8,940 nt of DNA from Bacteroidota bacterium. Lineage in GTDB: Bacteria > Bacteroidota > Ignavibacteria > Ignavibacteriales > Ignavibacteriaceae. The stretch covers positions 1-8,940 of the forward strand of contig JAJRSV010000094.1 in assembly GCA_024278655.1 (NCBI GenBank). Reading direction: 5' to 3'. Each line of letters opens with the position of its first letter. Within the stretch, counting starts at the first letter, position 1. Below the pieces are notes generated by a model. That model was given only the letters and a program-made list of their open reading frames with translations. It was not told the origin of the DNA and searched no databases. Shown here piece by piece: positions 7,101 to 8,940 of this stretch. Made by a program: the position numbers and the translations under genes.

Positions 7101-8345
7101 GTCGATCCCGAGAAAATGGAAAAGGTGTTTTATAATCTGCTTTCGAATGCGTTTAAGTTTACACCGGAAGGCGGAAAGATTTCGTTAATAATTTCGGTTA
7201 AGGAAGATGAATTTGCCGAAATAAGAATTAAGGATTCGGGCGTGGGAATTAAGGAGGAAAGACTGCCGCACATTTTTAACAGGTTCTATCAGGCGGATGA
7301 TTCGCATACACGTGAGCAGGAAGGCAGCGGTATTGGGCTGGCACTGGCTAAAGAGTTAACCGAATTGCACAAAGGTAAAATTTATGTTGAAAGTATGGAA
7401 GGAAAAGGAACCGAGTTTATTATTTTAATTCCTTTAAGTAAAGATAAAGCAGGTATATCAACCGGATCGAATGAAAATATTCTTACCGGCGATAAACGCA
7501 AGGAAATAGATGCGTTAATTGATTCTGATATTTCCGTAGAAGTTGAGAATTCTGAAACTGAATTTTCCAATCAGAATGATAAAACTCAGATTGTTTTGGT
7601 CGTTGAAGATAATGCCGATGTGCGCGGTTACATTTGTGAACAACTGGATGATAAATACCAGATTGCGCAGGCGGCAAACGGTATGGACGGATTTACACAG
7701 GCGCAGAAGCTAATACCCGATTTAATAATAACCGATGTTATGATGCCGAAAATGGACGGATTCGAATTCTGTAAAGAAGTACGCAGGAATGAAAAAACCA
7801 GTCACATCCCGATTATTATGTTAACCGCTAAAGCGGGATTGGATGATAAAATTGAAGGATTGGAAACCGGAATTGATGCTTACTTAACCAAACCGTTCAG
7901 TGCAAAGGAATTGATTGTACGAGTGAGTAATCTTATCCACCAGCGCGAGCAATTGCGTAAACGGTTCAGCACAAAAACCGTTATTAAACCGTCCGATGTA
8001 ACTGCCGCTTCGGTCGACCAGACATTCCTTGAGAAAGTACTGATTACTGTTGAATCGCACATTGAAGATGAAGAGTTTAACGTAGAAAGATTAGCCGGTA
8101 AAGTTTTTATGAGCGTATCTCAGCTAAACAGAAAGCTGCGTGCACTTATCGATCAGTCAGCAGGGCAGTTAATCCGTTCGATGCGCTTAAACCGTGCCGC
8201 AGATTTGCTTAAACAAAACGCCGGTTCGGTTGCGGAAATTTGCTACATGGTTGGCTTCAACGATCAATCGTATTTTACCCGCTCGTTTAAAAAGCAGTTC
8301 GGCACCACTCCCTCCGAATTTAAAAAAAGCAGTAAACCCGATTAA
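4134..8345 (+). CDS. Hybrid two-component regulator: double Reg_prop propeller, kinase, receiver, AraC HTH (1403 residues)
   Basis: This is a full-length HTCS protein. A long basic N-terminus leads to a hydrophobic core (about 26-37), probably a signal peptide or N-terminal anchor. Residues about 48-705 hold 14 propeller motifs of the type G-x-x-W-x-G-T-x-x-G-L, 45-53 residues apart, i.e. two seven-bladed propellers. A Y_Y_Y domain (about 745-825) and one membrane helix (832-849) follow. The cytoplasmic part has HisKA with phospho-acceptor H889 (S-H-E-F-R-T-P-L), HATPase N box N1001/N1005, G1 D1034-x-G-x-G and G2 G1064-x-G-x-G; a receiver with E1158/D1159, phospho-acceptor D1201, T1231 and K1253; and an AraC HTH (about 1303-1398) ending in the G-F-N-D-Q-S-Y-F-T-R-S-F signature. 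All catalytic residues are intact. Periplasmic ligand binding should drive internal phosphotransfer and DNA binding. ATG 4134 is the first start after an in-frame stop (4125-4127); no clear ribosome site. The ligand and target genes are unknown. Confidence 0.93.
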   Translation: MCVITKNIIKSCFIRKAAVKNFTCRFALLICLIVLMSVTDSLTQEKLKFKHLSINDGLSQNAVFAILQDSRGFMWFGTKDGLNRYDGYSFNVFYNNPFDSSSLSANYITSLFEDSRGLIWIGTIDAGIDIYSYEERIFKHINFNSLTGTTTKYAVTSIVETADSTIWIGTDGGGLLKLSNLDKNLSSYSYQYFSFIPGNTHSISSNNIISMLVDSNDTLWIGTPDMLDKYEAGSNRFIHFKINSRHSKASFDLLGNGITSIYETKKGELWLGTLSGLVLFERETGSYKLFPHHYNINRFGWGRILDIKEDNSGVLWIATPGELMSFNPSNNSYNYYKNDPFDLASLSYNMVSSIWVDRTGIFWFGTSGGGLNIYDPKASRFSTFIRPNDLTSRISGFSVRTILEDNSGNIWLSTDVLYRWNRKTNTLKSYEINSDSINVLGNTGAWSIVQSSSGDIWFASSQGLFRYNPADEKSVLYRHSSDNKLGLPQKSVYTVFEDKEGSIWLVTANYLSKLIDIEKGIFRNILFVNNPANTDRVRSVLYEDNKQRLWIGTIDGLLRLDKQTGKFRMYRNIPSLSTSLNNNIIKSICPDPFEPDSILWLGTAGGGLNRFNMETNTFTHFTETEGLPNNVVYGILPDEKGNLWLSTNKGISRFNIRTKTFRNYDVNDGLQSNEFNTGAYFKSNSGEMFFGGIKGLNYFYPRNILDNRFVPEIAITGFKLFKRSQSSKQKLNLFRKEIAELKSIELSYDDNFFQIEFAALDYSAPGKNQYAYKLENFNDEWIYSGIERTATYTNLSPGEYIFRVKGSNNDGIWNEKGASIRLIITPPWWSTWWSYFLYGFLSLGVLYLIRRYELNRVRLKNQLKLEKVQSNTLRQVDQMKSRFFTNISHEFRTPLTLILGQIDSLQSSVTNHKDRGKLQVAHKNAQRVLRLINQLLDLSKLEVGSMKLKTQKQNLVSFIKSLFYSFESFAEKKQITLSLDAEAGTIFVDVDPEKMEKVFYNLLSNAFKFTPEGGKISLIISVKEDEFAEIRIKDSGVGIKEERLPHIFNRFYQADDSHTREQEGSGIGLALAKELTELHKGKIYVESMEGKGTEFIILIPLSKDKAGISTGSNENILTGDKRKEIDALIDSDISVEVENSETEFSNQNDKTQIVLVVEDNADVRGYICEQLDDKYQIAQAANGMDGFTQAQKLIPDLIITDVMMPKMDGFEFCKEVRRNEKTSHIPIIMLTAKAGLDDKIEGLETGIDAYLTKPFSAKELIVRVSNLIHQREQLRKRFSTKTVIKPSDVTAASVDQTFLEKVLITVESHIEDEEFNVERLAGKVFMSVSQLNRKLRALIDQSAGQLIRSMRLNRAADLLKQNAGSVAEICYMVGFNDQSYFTRSFKKQFGTTPSEFKKSSKPD
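4344..6233 (+). repeat. Fourteen propeller-blade repeats encoded in the hybrid regulator
   Basis: Blade motifs begin at about residues 71, 116, 163, 216, 266, 312, 359, 407, 453, 500, 546, 595, 640 and 685 of the regulator. Most keep W-[IFL]-G-T followed by G-L or G-G-G-L. Blades 6, 8, 9, 10 and 13 replace the Gly-Thr (IAT, LST, FAS, LVT, LST), and blade 14 replaces the Trp (M-F-F-G-G). The regular 45-53 residue period shows that no blade is missing. Protein-level repeats only; the DNA has diverged. Confidence 0.8.
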
Positions 8346-8353
8346 CAAGCGCA

Positions 8354-8372
8354 GGTTGCTTTAATAGTAACC
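8354..8372 (+). terminator. Stem-loop directly after the regulator gene, weak terminator candidate
   Basis: GGTTGCT (8354-8360) pairs with AGTAACC (8366-8372) through six Watson-Crick pairs and one G-U pair around a TTAAT loop, starting 9 nt after the stop codon. There is no T-run after it, so it may be an mRNA 3'-end-protecting or Rho-independent-like element of low strength rather than a standard terminator. Confidence 0.3.
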
Positions 8373-8414
8373 ACGTATTGTGAAACCATTCCATTAATTG
8401 TAGCAAACAACCCC

Positions 8415-8457
8415 GATTACGACTAAAGTCGGAATCTGTCCCTCCTTGGGAAGGAGG
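8415..8457. repeat. REP-like double hairpin
   Basis: Two adjacent palindromes sit 4 nt apart. The first pairs GATTACGACT (8415-8424) with AGTCGGAATC (8427-8436), 9 of 10 positions. The second pairs CCTCCTT (8441-8447) with AAGGAGG (8451-8457) perfectly around GGG. Neither is followed by a T-run on either strand. Paired GC-biased hairpins in an intergenic space are typical of dispersed REP-type elements; whether this one is repeated in the genome cannot be seen from one window. It could also stabilise the upstream transcript. Confidence 0.5.
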
Positions 8458-8571
8458 AGAAAATTTGTTTATCATTTTTGATTATAATGATTATGTAAAG
8501 CAGAAAAAATTCTTTGCCAAATACTACCATTTTCACATTTTTGTGTTTAACCACTCATTAGAACCTCTATT

Positions 8572-8596
8572 GCGCAAATTGTCCTAATATTTGCGC
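8572..8596. promoter_or_regulatory. Inverted repeat, candidate operator before the lipoprotein gene
   Basis: GCGCAAAT (8572-8579) and ATTTGCGC (8589-8596) are perfect reverse complements around 9 nt. The left arm also sits in the palindrome TTGCGCAA (8570-8577). It lies 14 bp upstream of the predicted -35 box, a position suited to an activator or repressor dimer. The repeat is seen directly; a regulatory role is inferred. Confidence 0.4.
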
Positions 8597-8610
8597 CGTA
8601 TTTACAAGAT

Positions 8611-8640
8611 TTGACGTGCCGCCTTCCATACTTTTACACT
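8611..8640 (+). promoter_or_regulatory. Candidate promoter for the lipoprotein gene
   Basis: TTGACG (8611-8616) and TACACT (8635-8640) are separated by 18 bp and match the sigma70 boxes at 5 and 4 of 6 positions. A start near 8647 would leave a leader of about 28 nt. The -10 is weak, and promoters in this bacterial group often depart from this consensus. Confidence 0.35.
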
Positions 8641-8674
8641 GAAATTATTCATTCATAAAAGAAAAATTTCATTT

Positions 8675-8940
8675 ATGATATCACTAAATAAAAGATTGCT
8701 CTTAACGAATCTCACCGGTTTGTTAATAGGAGTTTTTCTGGTTTCCGGATGTCAGCAGCAAGAAGATTATTCCAAAGAGTTAAAACCGCTTGTTGATAAA
8801 TATAACTCAGCATGGGAAACCGGTAATGTGGATGAATTCGATGATATCTTCCATCCTGATTTTGTAAGGCACTCCGATGCATCAACATCCGCTATAAACC
8901 TTGAGGAACTGAAAAAACTCATCAAAGATTTTCATACTGC
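8675..8940 (+). CDS. SnoaL/NTF2-like lipoprotein, 5' part (88 codons, cut by the window)
   Basis: The frame opens at ATG 8675 and runs to the right edge without a stop. Residues 1-25 form a lipoprotein signal: basic N-K-R (5-7), a hydrophobic stretch L-L-I-G-V-F-L (16-22), and a lipobox V-S-G-C with C26 as the lipidated cysteine. The mature part begins Q-Q-Q-E-D. It continues with a helix containing L-V-D-K-Y-N-S-A-W-E-T-G-N-V-D and then D-I-F-H-P-D-F-V-R-H, the pattern of the first helices and strand of SnoaL-like / nuclear-transport-factor-2-fold proteins. Such folds serve as small enzymes or ligand-binding pockets, so no reaction can be assigned. Expected location is the periplasmic face of a membrane. 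No strong ribosome site precedes the ATG. Its position after the hybrid regulator makes it a possible, untested target of it. Confidence 0.75.
   Translation, partial: MISLNKRLLLTNLTGLLIGVFLVSGCQQQEDYSKELKPLVDKYNSAWETGNVDEFDDIFHPDFVRHSDASTSAINLEELKKLIKDFHT

Larger units (their letters stand above)
8346..8674. other. Gene-free stretch with hairpins and a candidate promoter
   Basis: No coding frame is credible here. From left to right it holds a hairpin just after the regulator stop codon (8354-8372), a REP-like pair of hairpins (8415-8457), an AT-rich stretch without obvious structure (about 8460-8565), a perfect 8-bp inverted repeat (8572-8596), and a sigma70-like promoter (8611-8640) before the lipoprotein gene. 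Each is listed separately. Confidence 0.6.

Noticed and set aside
1..8940. tRNA, rRNA or known riboswitch
   Set aside because: I saw no cloverleaf-like or conserved rRNA sequence in the intergenic regions, and no recognisable riboswitch core.

Overview
The window looks like chromosome from a low-GC member of the Bacteroidota / Ignavibacteriota (FCB) group. The best evidence is the 1403-residue hybrid two-component regulator at 4134-8345: its architecture (two seven-bladed Reg_prop propellers, Y_Y_Y domain, histidine kinase, receiver, AraC HTH) is characteristic of that group. Weak or absent Shine-Dalgarno sequences before several genes fit as well. The assignment is inference from gene content, not from a marker gene.

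All genes read rightward. Bases 1-418 hold the 3' end of an AT-rich gene I cannot name with confidence. Bases 419-834 carry no gene. They contain a compact GC-rich island (about 54% GC over 501-640 by direct count) built from short direct and inverted repeats, then a promoter/operator region with three TATGCATA palindromes. That region drives a VapBC-type toxin-antitoxin pair (835-1408): an RHH-type antitoxin overlapping a PIN-domain ribonuclease toxin by 17 nt.

Bases 1586-4074 encode a full partner-switching set: an RsbW-like ATP-binding kinase, an RsbV-like STAS protein 10 nt downstream, and, after a 109-nt gap, an RsbU-like phosphatase with tandem GAF-type sensory regions and a SpoIIE/PP2C catalytic domain. 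Expected logic: signal-activated phosphatase dephosphorylates the STAS protein, which then sequesters the kinase/anti-sigma and frees its target. No sigma factor or other target is encoded in the window.

Bases 4134-8345 are the giant hybrid regulator, expected to sense a ligand in the periplasm and act as a DNA-binding transcription factor through its own AraC domain. No SusC/SusD or glycoside hydrolase gene is visible here, so its usual role (polysaccharide utilisation) is not supported by the visible context. Bases 8346-8674 are non-coding, with a REP-like double hairpin, an 8-bp perfect inverted repeat and a plausible promoter. The window ends inside a lipoprotein gene with a SnoaL/NTF2-like fold (from 8675).

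I see no convincing wholly new system. The items most worth checking are the vapBC operator layout, the GC-rich repeat island, the partner-switching set without a visible target beside an orphan-looking hybrid regulator, and the structured region before the lipoprotein gene.
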